A DNA stretch of 16,751 nt from Clostridiales bacterium (GTDB lineage: Bacteria; Bacillota; Clostridia; Oscillospirales; CAG-272), in NCBI GenBank assembly GCA_019415985.1, contig DXYE01000059.1, positions 1 through 16,751 of the forward strand, read 5' to 3'. This document shows, one piece after another, positions 1 to 7,191 of this stretch; positions within the stretch are counted from its first letter, which is position 1; each line of letters starts with the position of its first letter. Position numbers and translations under genes: made by a program. The notes under the pieces were generated by a model. That model saw only the letters and a list, made by a program, of their open reading frames with translations, searched no databases and had not been told where the DNA came from.

Positions 1-153
1 GAGGTGGATTTTTCGCCTGTTCTTGCCTCGGATTTTTCCGTCAGCGCCGGCGCCTGCCTTTCGGTCAAAGGAGTCGGCCGTTTTCTGTTTGACGGCGAGA
101 CCGGTTCTACTAAAAAAGGAAATTATCGCATTGAAATTCGCAAATGTCTTTAA
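1..153 (+). CDS. ylmH: YlmH-like S4-domain RNA-binding protein, C-terminal end (partial)
   Basis: The window opens inside a reading frame that runs to a TAA stop at 151-153 and encodes about 50 residues. The visible piece contains the pattern SVKGVGRF, then a TKKGNYRIEI tail, which resembles the end of the S4 RNA-binding domain in YlmH-type proteins. Those proteins bind structured RNA and are linked to cell division and ribosome rescue in Firmicutes. Position supports the call, since ylmH commonly lies directly before divIVA and ileS in this phylum. The start and N-terminal domain lie outside the window, so family membership rests on this tail plus synteny. Confidence 0.75.
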   Translation, partial: EVDFSPVLASDFSVSAGACLSVKGVGRFLFDGETGSTKKGNYRIEIRKCL

Positions 154-316
154 TCTTAACGTTGCGCTGTAACCTCCATATGCGGAGACACAGGCAATGA
201 CATTATGTTACGGACTTCGCAGATATACGCATTCGAGTTTTCATATAAGTTTTACAGTTTCCAAAGCACTCCAAAAGAAAGGAGACTCAACGTCAAGAGG
301 TCAAAGGGAAACAAAT

Positions 317-1165
317 ATGATTCCACCACATGAGATCAAAAATAAGGATTTTACCAAAGCCATGCGCGGCTACAGCACCACCGAGGTAGACGATTATATC
401 ACTTACGTAATCGAAAAATATACGGAGCTTTACAGAGAAAATGATGACCTGGAGCGCAGGCTCAAAACAGTTACGGATGAGCTTCACGAAATTAAAAAAG
501 AAGAGGAATCCATTCGCAGCGCATTGATCAATGCGCAGAAAGCTTCTAAAAAAATCATAAACGATGCGCGTGCACAGGCAAACGAGATAAGAAAGCAAGC
601 CCAGGCCGACTGTCAGGCTATACTGGAAAGTTTTGAGGATAAGTTTGCGCGGGAGGATAAGGTCTTATCGCAGATCAAAGCGGGAATACGCGATTTCAAG
701 GCTGATATTTTTGAGAAATACCGTCGCCACATCGAATGGATTGAGGAGATTCTGCCGGATCAGCCTGCCGAACGGGATGACGATACGTCTCATCGTGAAC
801 ATGCGCGGGCCGCTTCTGATGCCGTCCGTCATCAACTAAACGCGGAATTTCCCATTGATCTAAAAGCAGAAACTCCGGAAGCCTCCAGTACTATGGTTTT
901 TAATAAGGTGCAGACTGTAACATTGGATGAAAAATCGGGGACAACCAGTCTGTCTGATTCCAAGAATGCCTCTGAGGACGGTGAGGAGATAGAGATGGGT
1001 ACGGCGGATGTTATGGACGACAAAGATTATGCAGCATTTGCGCAGTCGCAGAGTGGCAGCGCACGACACGACGCGGAGCATAGTCTAACGCCTACTGAGG
1101 AATTTGATCTGGTTTATCCCGACGACACCTCAATATATGAAGACGGGGATCAGAACGAAAAATAA
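317..1165 (+). CDS. divIVA: DivIVA-family septum/pole placement protein
   Basis: This encodes 282 residues if it starts at ATG 317, which follows an AAAGGG-like ribosome binding site. An in-frame upstream start at 197 would add 40 residues unlike the family, so I prefer 317. The N-terminus (IPPHEIKNKDF, then KAMRGYSTTEVDDYI at about residues 14-28) is the conserved membrane-binding DivIVA domain. It is followed by a long charged coiled coil to about residue 135. From about residue 155 the chain becomes Ser/Asp/Glu-rich and probably disordered, making it longer than the classic 164-residue Bacillus protein. DivIVA binds negatively curved membrane at poles and septa and recruits other factors. 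It lies between ylmH and ileS, 52 bases before the ileS start, so co-transcription with ileS is likely. Confidence 0.93.
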   Translation: MIPPHEIKNKDFTKAMRGYSTTEVDDYITYVIEKYTELYRENDDLERRLKTVTDELHEIKKEEESIRSALINAQKASKKIINDARAQANEIRKQAQADCQAILESFEDKFAREDKVLSQIKAGIRDFKADIFEKYRRHIEWIEEILPDQPAERDDDTSHREHARAASDAVRHQLNAEFPIDLKAETPEASSTMVFNKVQTVTLDEKSGTTSLSDSKNASEDGEEIEMGTADVMDDKDYAAFAQSQSGSARHDAEHSLTPTEEFDLVYPDDTSIYEDGDQNEK

Positions 1166-1217
1166 GGCAGAACCATTACGCAGACATTATACCAATTTCA
1201 AAGGAGTTACACAAGCA

Positions 1218-4031
1218 ATGGCAATTGATTATACGAAGACGCTGAATCTTCCGGCAACTGACTTTTCTATGCGCGCGAATCTTCCGCAGCGTGAGCCGCT
1301 GATGCTCGAAAAATGGAAGCAGGAGCATTTATATGAGACTGTACAGCAGAAAAACGCTGATAAGCCTGCCTTTATTTTGCACGACGGCCCGCCCTTTTCG
1401 AATGGAAACATCCATATGGGCACAGCAATGAATAAGATCCTTAAGGATTTTATCAACAAATATAAATCCATGACGGGCTATCGCACGCCATACATTCCCG
1501 GATGGGACAATCACGGAATGCCCATAGAGAGCGCAATCATCAAGAAAAACAAATTGGACCGTAAAAAAATGTCCGTACCGGAATTCCGTCAGGCATGCCA
1601 TGCTTTTGCAAACGATTTCGTAAATATTCAGCGTGAACAGTTTGTTCGGCTCGGCGTGCTTGGAGACTGGGAACATCCGTATATGACTATGGACCCCGGC
1701 TTTGAAGCGCGTGAGGTGCGCGTGTTCGGGGAGATGTATCAAAACCAAATCATCTATAAAGGGCTCAAGCCGGTTTATTGGTGTCCCCACGACGAGACCG
1801 CACTCGCAGAGGCCGAAATTGAATATCAGGAGGATGTCTGCACGGCGATTTACGTGAAATTCCGAATCTGTGACGATCTGGGCAAGCTCGAGGGCATAGA
1901 TCTTGATCATACTTATTTTGTTATTTGGACCACTACGACATGGACGCTGCCCGGCAATCTTGCCATCGCGCTACATCCGGATGCTGCGTACGCCCTCGTT
2001 CAGACAGACGGCGGCGACATCTATATCATCGCGGAGGCGCTGACGAAAAAGACCATGGCTGCAGCCGGAGTCGATCATTTTGAGATTTTAAAAACGTTGC
2101 CTGGCTCCGCCTTTGAATTTATGAAAGCACGTCACCCGTTTCTGGACCGCGACAGTCTGTTGGTCAATGCGGATTATGTCACTATGGACAGCGGCACGGG
2201 GTGCGTGCATACCGCTCCGGGCTTTGGTGCTGACGACTATATTACCTGCCGCCGATACGGCATGGATATTATTGTTCCTGTGGACGACAAGGGGTATCAG
2301 ACAGCAGAGGCGGGGGCCTTTGCAGGCATGTATTATGAGGAATCCAACAGCGCCATTTTAGAGGAGCTGAAGAGGAGCGGTGCGCTGTTTGCCGCGGAAG
2401 AGATGACGCACACGTATCCGCATTGCTGGCGCTGCAAGCATCCGATTATTTTCCGTGCCACGCCGCAGTGGTTCTGCTCGGTAGATGCATTCAAGGATGC
2501 AGCTGTCAAAGCCTGTGCAGATGTAACCTGGATGCCGGCATGGGGAGGAGAACGGATGGTGCAGATGATCCGTGAACGTGCGGACTGGTGTATTTCTCGT
2601 CAGCGCCATTGGGGACTGCCTATTCCGGTATTTTACTGTGAGGATTGCGGCAAGCCTGTCTGTACATCCGAAACAATCGATGCGGTGTCGAATCTGTTTG
2701 CACGCGAAGGCTCTAATGCCTGGTTTGAAAAGGAAGCGGACGCTATACTTGCGAAGGACTTTGTCTGTCCGCACTGTGGGGGCAGGAAATTTACGAAAGA
2801 AACAGATACCTTGGATGGTTGGTTTGATTCCGGATCCACACATTTTCATGTGCTCTCAGAGAATTCAGATATGAAATGGCCAAGCGATCTTTATCTCGAA
2901 GGGGCGGATCAATACCGCGGTTGGTTCCAGTCCTCTCTGCTGACAGCGGTGGCTGCCGGCAAGGGAAAAGCGCCTTATAAATCCGTCCTGACCCATGGGT
3001 GGGTGGTCGACGGAGAAGGCAAAGCCATGCACAAATCTTTAGGAAATTCCGTGCTTGCTGAAGACGTGGTTAAAAAGTACGGAGCGGATCTACTGCGGCT
3101 ATGGGTTGCTTCCGCAGATTATCAGGTCGATGTCCGTGTCTCGGATCAGATCTTCCGTCAGCTTTCCGATGCTTATCGCAAAATACGAAATACGGCGCGC
3201 ATTTTGCTTGCAAACCTTGGGACAGCGGAATCGGATTTCAATCCGGACACACATCTGACGGCGCTCGAAGGGCTGGAGGAGATCGATAAATGGCTGCTCA
3301 CGCGCCTAAATCGATTAATCCGTACGGTCCGAGCCGCTTTCGATCGTTACGAATTCCATATTATCTCCCATGAAATTTCAAATTTTTGTACGACCGAACT
3401 ATCCAAGCTGTATATTGATATCACGAAAGACCGCTTATATGTCGAGCGTAAGGATGCGGCTACCCGACGCGCTGTGCAATCTGTGATGTATCTGTCTTTG
3501 CAGGCTCTGACACGCATGCTGGCTCCTCTTCTCAGTTTTACCGCAGAAGAGATTTGGCTTGCCATGCCGCATAGCAAAGAAGATGATGCACGTAGCGTTT
3601 TCCTCAACGATATGTCTGCACCCTGTGTATCATGGGAATTCCCCGAAATAGAAGCGCGTTACGATAAGCTGTTTGAACTCCGAGACGATGTCATGAAAGC
3701 GTTGGAGCTCGCACGCACAGAAAAAATCATTGGAAAATCGCTGGATGCAGATATTACGTTATATGCATCCGGAGAAATGTACGCACTGCTGGATGAATGC
3801 AGGGATATTTTGTCTACAGTCTTTATCGTCTCTTCGACCGCTTTGAGGGAAGGTCCCGCACCGGCGGACTGTGTTGTTGGAGAGGAAAGCGGCATCGGTA
3901 TTGCTGTGAACCGTGCGGCAGGTGAGAAATGTGACCGCTGCTGGATGTACCATACCGGAGGAAAGCATATACACACAGAGGACGGAGAGGGGTATCTGTG
4001 TCCACGCTGTCAATCAGTCCTCGAGAACTGA
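1218..4031 (+). CDS. ileS: Isoleucyl-tRNA synthetase
   Basis: This is a class I aminoacyl-tRNA synthetase of 937 residues that charges tRNA-Ile and edits misactivated valine in the cytoplasm. The start at ATG 1218 follows an AAAGGAG site at about 1199-1205; an upstream in-frame ATG at 1104 overlaps divIVA and lacks family sequence. The HIGH signature appears as HMGT (residues 66-69) after HDGPPFSNGN. The KMSKS signature appears as AMHKS (603-607), with K606 as the expected catalytic lysine. The CP1 editing region lies between them. Cys pairs around residues 475-525 (CEDC, CPHC) form an inserted zinc-ribbon-like segment before the WFDSG motif. The C-terminal knuckle uses C905, C908, C928 and C931. 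No T-box leader is visible in the 52-base gap, so any T-box would have to lie further upstream. Confidence 0.97.
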   Translation: MAIDYTKTLNLPATDFSMRANLPQREPLMLEKWKQEHLYETVQQKNADKPAFILHDGPPFSNGNIHMGTAMNKILKDFINKYKSMTGYRTPYIPGWDNHGMPIESAIIKKNKLDRKKMSVPEFRQACHAFANDFVNIQREQFVRLGVLGDWEHPYMTMDPGFEAREVRVFGEMYQNQIIYKGLKPVYWCPHDETALAEAEIEYQEDVCTAIYVKFRICDDLGKLEGIDLDHTYFVIWTTTTWTLPGNLAIALHPDAAYALVQTDGGDIYIIAEALTKKTMAAAGVDHFEILKTLPGSAFEFMKARHPFLDRDSLLVNADYVTMDSGTGCVHTAPGFGADDYITCRRYGMDIIVPVDDKGYQTAEAGAFAGMYYEESNSAILEELKRSGALFAAEEMTHTYPHCWRCKHPIIFRATPQWFCSVDAFKDAAVKACADVTWMPAWGGERMVQMIRERADWCISRQRHWGLPIPVFYCEDCGKPVCTSETIDAVSNLFAREGSNAWFEKEADAILAKDFVCPHCGGRKFTKETDTLDGWFDSGSTHFHVLSENSDMKWPSDLYLEGADQYRGWFQSSLLTAVAAGKGKAPYKSVLTHGWVVDGEGKAMHKSLGNSVLAEDVVKKYGADLLRLWVASADYQVDVRVSDQIFRQLSDAYRKIRNTARILLANLGTAESDFNPDTHLTALEGLEEIDKWLLTRLNRLIRTVRAAFDRYEFHIISHEISNFCTTELSKLYIDITKDRLYVERKDAATRRAVQSVMYLSLQALTRMLAPLLSFTAEEIWLAMPHSKEDDARSVFLNDMSAPCVSWEFPEIEARYDKLFELRDDVMKALELARTEKIIGKSLDADITLYASGEMYALLDECRDILSTVFIVSSTALREGPAPADCVVGEESGIGIAVNRAAGEKCDRCWMYHTGGKHIHTEDGEGYLCPRCQSVLEN

Positions 4032-4194
4032 ATTTGGTATGCGGGGATTCATTTCAGCTGTACGACAAAACCGGTGTCTCAGAAAGGCTAGTGAATGTTC
4101 GGCTTTTATATTCTTCGCGTGTTAGAGGCTGACGCTTTACAAATGAACGGCCTATTGTGTTCAAACGATTATGGGCGATTTCAAATATAAATTT

Positions 4195-4234
4195 CTGCCG
4201 GCTGATGCGGCTTGCCGCAGAGTCCGGCAGTTTT
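4195..4234 (+). terminator. Strong two-part hairpin followed by TTTT between ileS and lspA
   Basis: An outer 7-bp stem (CTGCCGG 4195-4201 with CCGGCAG 4224-4230) encloses a symmetric internal loop (CTGA opposite GAGT). An inner 6-bp stem follows (TGCGGC 4206-4211 with GCCGCA 4214-4219, TT loop). Four T residues come directly after. This could end ileS transcripts. The T tract is short, and the lspA ribosome binding site begins only a few bases later, so it could equally attenuate or protect read-through message. Confidence 0.6.
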
Positions 4235-4257
4235 AAATTAAAGGATATCTGACAATT

Positions 4258-4779
4258 ATGGGCAATGTGTTCAAAAAAAACGGGATTTTCCTGTGGGCCG
4301 CTGTTGTTCTCGGTGTTATTATAGTTGATCAATTGACGAAATTTTTGGCAGTCACCTATTTGAAGCCAATTGGTACCTATCCCATTATTCAGGATGTATT
4401 TCATCTGACCTATCTTACCAATGAAGGCGCGGCGTTCGGTATGCTGCAAAATCATCGCTGGGTTTTCATGACCGTTTCCAGCGTAGCAATTCTGATCATT
4501 GCGGTGGTTCTCTGGCGGCTGAAAAATGGGAACAGACTGCTTTGTACCGCCTTGTCTTTGATTCTGGGCGGTGGTATCGGCAATATGATCGACCGGATCG
4601 CGCTGGGATATGTCATCGATTTTCTGCATTTCAAGGCCATTGATTTTCCGATATTCAATGCAGCGGATTCTTTCGTATGCATCGGAGGCGCGCTCTTTGT
4701 AATCTATCTTTTCAAATATGAAAAAGAGACACCTGCCGTTTCGAAAAAGATAGGCGAAAAAAATGATAATGAAAGCTGA
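4258..4779 (+). CDS. lspA: Lipoprotein signal peptidase (signal peptidase II)
   Basis: This encodes 173 residues. LspA is the membrane aspartyl protease that cleaves signal peptides from prolipoproteins after the lipobox cysteine is diacylated. Four hydrophobic segments are visible, at about residues 10-30, 68-86, 95-110 and 134-152. Catalytic motifs are present: GNMIDR with D112, and FNAADS with D137. The conserved NEGAAFG motif (55-61) follows the first loop. An AAAGGA ribosome binding site precedes ATG 4258. The length matches the family. The gene end overlaps the next gene by 17 bases, pointing to translational coupling with the pseudouridine synthase, an arrangement common in Firmicutes. 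Confidence 0.96.
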   Translation: MGNVFKKNGIFLWAAVVLGVIIVDQLTKFLAVTYLKPIGTYPIIQDVFHLTYLTNEGAAFGMLQNHRWVFMTVSSVAILIIAVVLWRLKNGNRLLCTALSLILGGGIGNMIDRIALGYVIDFLHFKAIDFPIFNAADSFVCIGGALFVIYLFKYEKETPAVSKKIGEKNDNES

Positions 4780-5725
4780 TGCAGGCGGAATCTTGCGCTT
4801 TACAGCGGAAGCTCAGGAAAGCGGCGAACGGCTTGATTTGGTTTTGTCTCGTCATGACGGACTTTCTCGTTCGGCTGTTCAGAAGGCCATCGAGGCTGGA
4901 AATGTTACGGTGAACGGGCTCGTAGCGGTAAAAAACTATAAAATTCGAACAGGTGACTGTATTGAATATGTACAGTCTGTTCCGCAGCCGCTCGATGCCT
5001 CCGCAGAAAACATTCCGCTTGATATTGTATACGAGGATAACGACATCATTGTCATCAACAAGCCTCAGGGGATGGTGGTGCACCCGGCAGCCGGCAATGT
5101 GAACGGTACGCTTGTCAACGCACTGCTGTACCACTGCGGCGATTCCCTGTCGGGTATCAATGGTGTGATTCGTCCGGGCATTGTTCACCGTATCGACAAA
5201 GATACCAGCGGTTTATTAGCGGTTGCCAAAAACGATGACGCACATCGATGTCTGGCGGAGCAGCTCAAGCGGCGCACTATGTCGAGAATCTATCGAGGGA
5301 TTGCCTTGGGAAATTTCAAGGAAGATACGGGTACCATAGACGCTCCGATTGCCCGGCATCCGGTTCACCGAAAAAAGATGACCGTGCTGCAAAGCAGCGT
5401 GTCTCGAGAGGCGGTAACCCATTATGAGGTTCTGGAGCGATATGAGGGAATAACTTATTTGCAGTTTCGCCTGGAAACAGGCAGGACGCATCAAATCCGA
5501 GTACATTTGGCGCATATCGGTCATCCGCTGGTGGGGGACCCGTTGTATGGCGCCGGTAGGCATCCTTTTGAAAGGAAGCACGCTGCCTTGCTGCACGGAC
5601 AATGTCTGCATGCCTATGCTTTAAAGCTAAAGCATCCCCGAACCGGTGAGGAGCTTTTCTTCACGTCCGAACTTCCGGATAACTTTGTAAAAATTCTCGA
5701 TATTCTGCGGCGTTCCTTCACATGA
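4763..5725 (+). CDS. rluD: RluD-family 23S rRNA pseudouridine synthase (YlyB type)
   Basis: This encodes 320 residues. An N-terminal S4 RNA-binding domain covers about residues 21-70 (ERLDLVLSR, then SRSAVQKAIEAG and VNG). The RluA/RluC/RluD catalytic domain follows. The catalytic motif HRIDKDTSGLL spans residues 142-152 with D145 as the nucleophilic aspartate. The RxHQIRVHLAHIGHPLVGD stretch near residue 245 is also characteristic. The enzyme converts specific uridines in large-subunit rRNA to pseudouridine; the exact target cannot be fixed from sequence alone. The start at ATG 4763 lies inside lspA, and a second in-frame ATG at 4769 is possible. The upstream AGGCG is only a weak ribosome binding site, which fits coupling to lspA translation. 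Confidence 0.94.
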   Translation: MIMKADAGGILRFTAEAQESGERLDLVLSRHDGLSRSAVQKAIEAGNVTVNGLVAVKNYKIRTGDCIEYVQSVPQPLDASAENIPLDIVYEDNDIIVINKPQGMVVHPAAGNVNGTLVNALLYHCGDSLSGINGVIRPGIVHRIDKDTSGLLAVAKNDDAHRCLAEQLKRRTMSRIYRGIALGNFKEDTGTIDAPIARHPVHRKKMTVLQSSVSREAVTHYEVLERYEGITYLQFRLETGRTHQIRVHLAHIGHPLVGDPLYGAGRHPFERKHAALLHGQCLHAYALKLKHPRTGEELFFTSELPDNFVKILDILRRSFT

Positions 5726-5950
5726 ATGGATATCTCCGACGCCTGTCCGAGACTTGTCAGTTCAGTTCAAACCGATTGTTTCTTTCGTCTTGCATGACAG
5801 AAATATTATTAGACACCGACAGGCTGGATTTATCATGTATGAAATTGCAGATACGAGTTAGTCTGCTAAGCTATACTCCGTTTTGTTTTCCGTTCCGGCG
5901 TAAGGTTGATCTTTATTTTAAATATGTGCAGATCGTAATGAGGGGCCGCT

Positions 5951-5969
5951 TTGCGGCTGATTTGATCGA
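5951..5969. repeat. Copy 1 of a 19-base intergenic repeat near the HAD gene
   Basis: TTGCGGCTGATTTGATCGA at this site matches 16 of 19 bases with 7041-7059 upstream of the topoisomerase gene. The three differences are all transitions. A CCCTTGA heptamer follows in both copies, 27 and 35 bases after the repeat start. Here the first bases also form the right arm of a GCCGC-TTT-GCGGC hairpin, which lies just before the HAD ribosome binding site. Confidence 0.4.
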
Positions 5970-5995
5970 CGAACAATCCCTTGAAGGAGGTATTC

Positions 5996-6835
5996 ATGCG
6001 GACCTTTGAAAACATTGTCATATTTTCTGATCTGGACGGAACGTTTTTAAATGACGAGCATTATGCGCCCGAACAAAATTTAAAAGCAATTGAAATGTTT
6101 GCTGCAAACGGCGGGCGCTTTGGTTTTGCGTCCGGGCGTACAGTTCAGGCGCTCGATGCGCTCGTTCCGGTATCCCTTGCTAACATACCCTGTATCTTAT
6201 GCAATGGCAGTTACATATACGATTTCCATTCAGAGAGTATGCTTCATGAGATTTTCCTTGAACCGGCGGTCTCAAAGGCGCTGCTTCAGAAGATAGACAC
6301 TGAATTTCCGGAGATCGGTTATCGTATTGCAGTCCGAGATGGCTTTCTTATTCCCAAAATGACAGAGAGTCTGAGAGAGGGACTGTATCTCTTTAAGGAA
6401 CAGGCTCTTCCCGTTGCACCGCTGGAAACGCTCAACGCTTCCGAGTGGTACAAAATTGTATTTCACGGAACCGCCGGCGAAATAACCATGCTCAAACGCT
6501 TCATACAGGCGTTTTCAGGACCTGATATCTTTGCACTTTCACAGTCCAATGATTTTCTGCTTGAGGTGACAAGCTGTGAAGCTACCAAGGGTACTCAGCT
6601 CCTATGGATGAAGCAGCGCTTGGAGGCGGAGGAGGGAAAGAACGTTACGGTATATGCCATAGGTGATTATGACAACGATGCGGATATGCTGTCCAAAGCA
6701 GACTTTTCTGCATGTCCGCAGAATGCATCCCCTGAAATTATGGCAATTGCGGGTCTTCATGTCGCATCCAACAATGAGGGGGCTCTGGCCGATTTGATTC
6801 GCAGAATCGGGGATCTGCCTCCGTTCGCGCGCTGA
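5996..6835 (+). CDS. Cof-type HAD-IIB family phosphatase
   Basis: This encodes 279 residues from ATG 5996, placed five bases after a perfect AAGGAGG (5984-5990). A TTG codon 15 bases upstream overlaps that site, so it is not the start. All four haloacid dehalogenase motifs are visible: DLDGTF with nucleophile D12 and acid D14, the motif II serine in FASGRT (S46), a lysine in CEATKGTQLL, and GDYDNDADM near residue 222. The order and length match the Cof/IIB group, which dephosphorylates sugar phosphates, FMN or other small phosphates. The substrate cannot be told from sequence. The 270-base region upstream (5726-5995) holds no convincing gene; the 95-codon frame across it lacks a ribosome binding site and any family resemblance. 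Confidence 0.9.
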   Translation: MRTFENIVIFSDLDGTFLNDEHYAPEQNLKAIEMFAANGGRFGFASGRTVQALDALVPVSLANIPCILCNGSYIYDFHSESMLHEIFLEPAVSKALLQKIDTEFPEIGYRIAVRDGFLIPKMTESLREGLYLFKEQALPVAPLETLNASEWYKIVFHGTAGEITMLKRFIQAFSGPDIFALSQSNDFLLEVTSCEATKGTQLLWMKQRLEAEEGKNVTVYAIGDYDNDADMLSKADFSACPQNASPEIMAIAGLHVASNNEGALADLIRRIGDLPPFAR

Positions 6836-7191
6836 TCTCCATTAACCGCGGTATCCGGCAAGTTTCCGGCCTGCCTCTCTAAATATTTGAATAACAACGA
6901 ATAGAACACGTCTGTTGTTTGCCGGCAGAACTTGGTTGAGACTGGACAGGGTATCCATTCGGTGGAATGTACCGATGGAGACCCAGGAGAGCGATGTTTA
7001 CATCTATATCCTAAGATCTGCTGAGTTATGCATTATTTCGTTGCAGCCGATCTGATCGATCGTCTGCGGAGCTGCCCCTTGACCGGTTGACCGATTTCAA
7101 CGGACATTTAGAAAACTCAGCGAAACGGATCAGCCTGCAATTCGGCAGAAAAAACGGCGCTCAACAGGTAATTCTGAACCACGAGGTTTTT
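6836..7191. other. 356-base intergenic region with nested inverted repeats
   Basis: No credible gene is seen. Several complementary segments are present. CAAGTTTCCGGC (6859-6870) can pair with GCCGGCAGAACTTG (6921-6934) around a small internal loop. It encloses AACAAC (6893-6898) and GTTGTT (6914-6919). A separate hairpin pairs TCCATTCGGT (6954-6963) with ACCGATGGA (6971-6979) with one bulge. No T tract follows any of these, so they are not ordinary terminators. The topB start and its CACGAGG ribosome binding site lie at the right end. Confidence 0.45.
7041..7059. repeat. Copy 2 of the 19-base intergenic repeat
   Basis: TTGCAGCCGATCTGATCGA matches the copy at 5951-5969 in 16 of 19 bases. It lies about 130 bases before the topoisomerase start. 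The flanking GCAGC and GCTGC segments can pair around it. Confidence 0.4.

Noticed and set aside
197..316. Longer N-terminus for DivIVA from ATG 197
   Set aside because: The added 40 residues have no DivIVA similarity, and the conserved N-terminus starts at ATG 317.
1166..1217. Possible T-box leader for ileS
   Set aside because: The gap is only 52 bases and lacks the T-box consensus and specifier stem.
1329..1910. 193-codon minus-strand frame inside ileS
   Set aside because: It is an antisense shadow of a strongly conserved gene with no supporting motif.
5722..6009. 95-codon + strand frame between the pseudouridine synthase and HAD genes
   Set aside because: It overlaps the ends of both neighbours, lacks a ribosome binding site, has no recognisable domain, and covers the HAD ribosome binding site.
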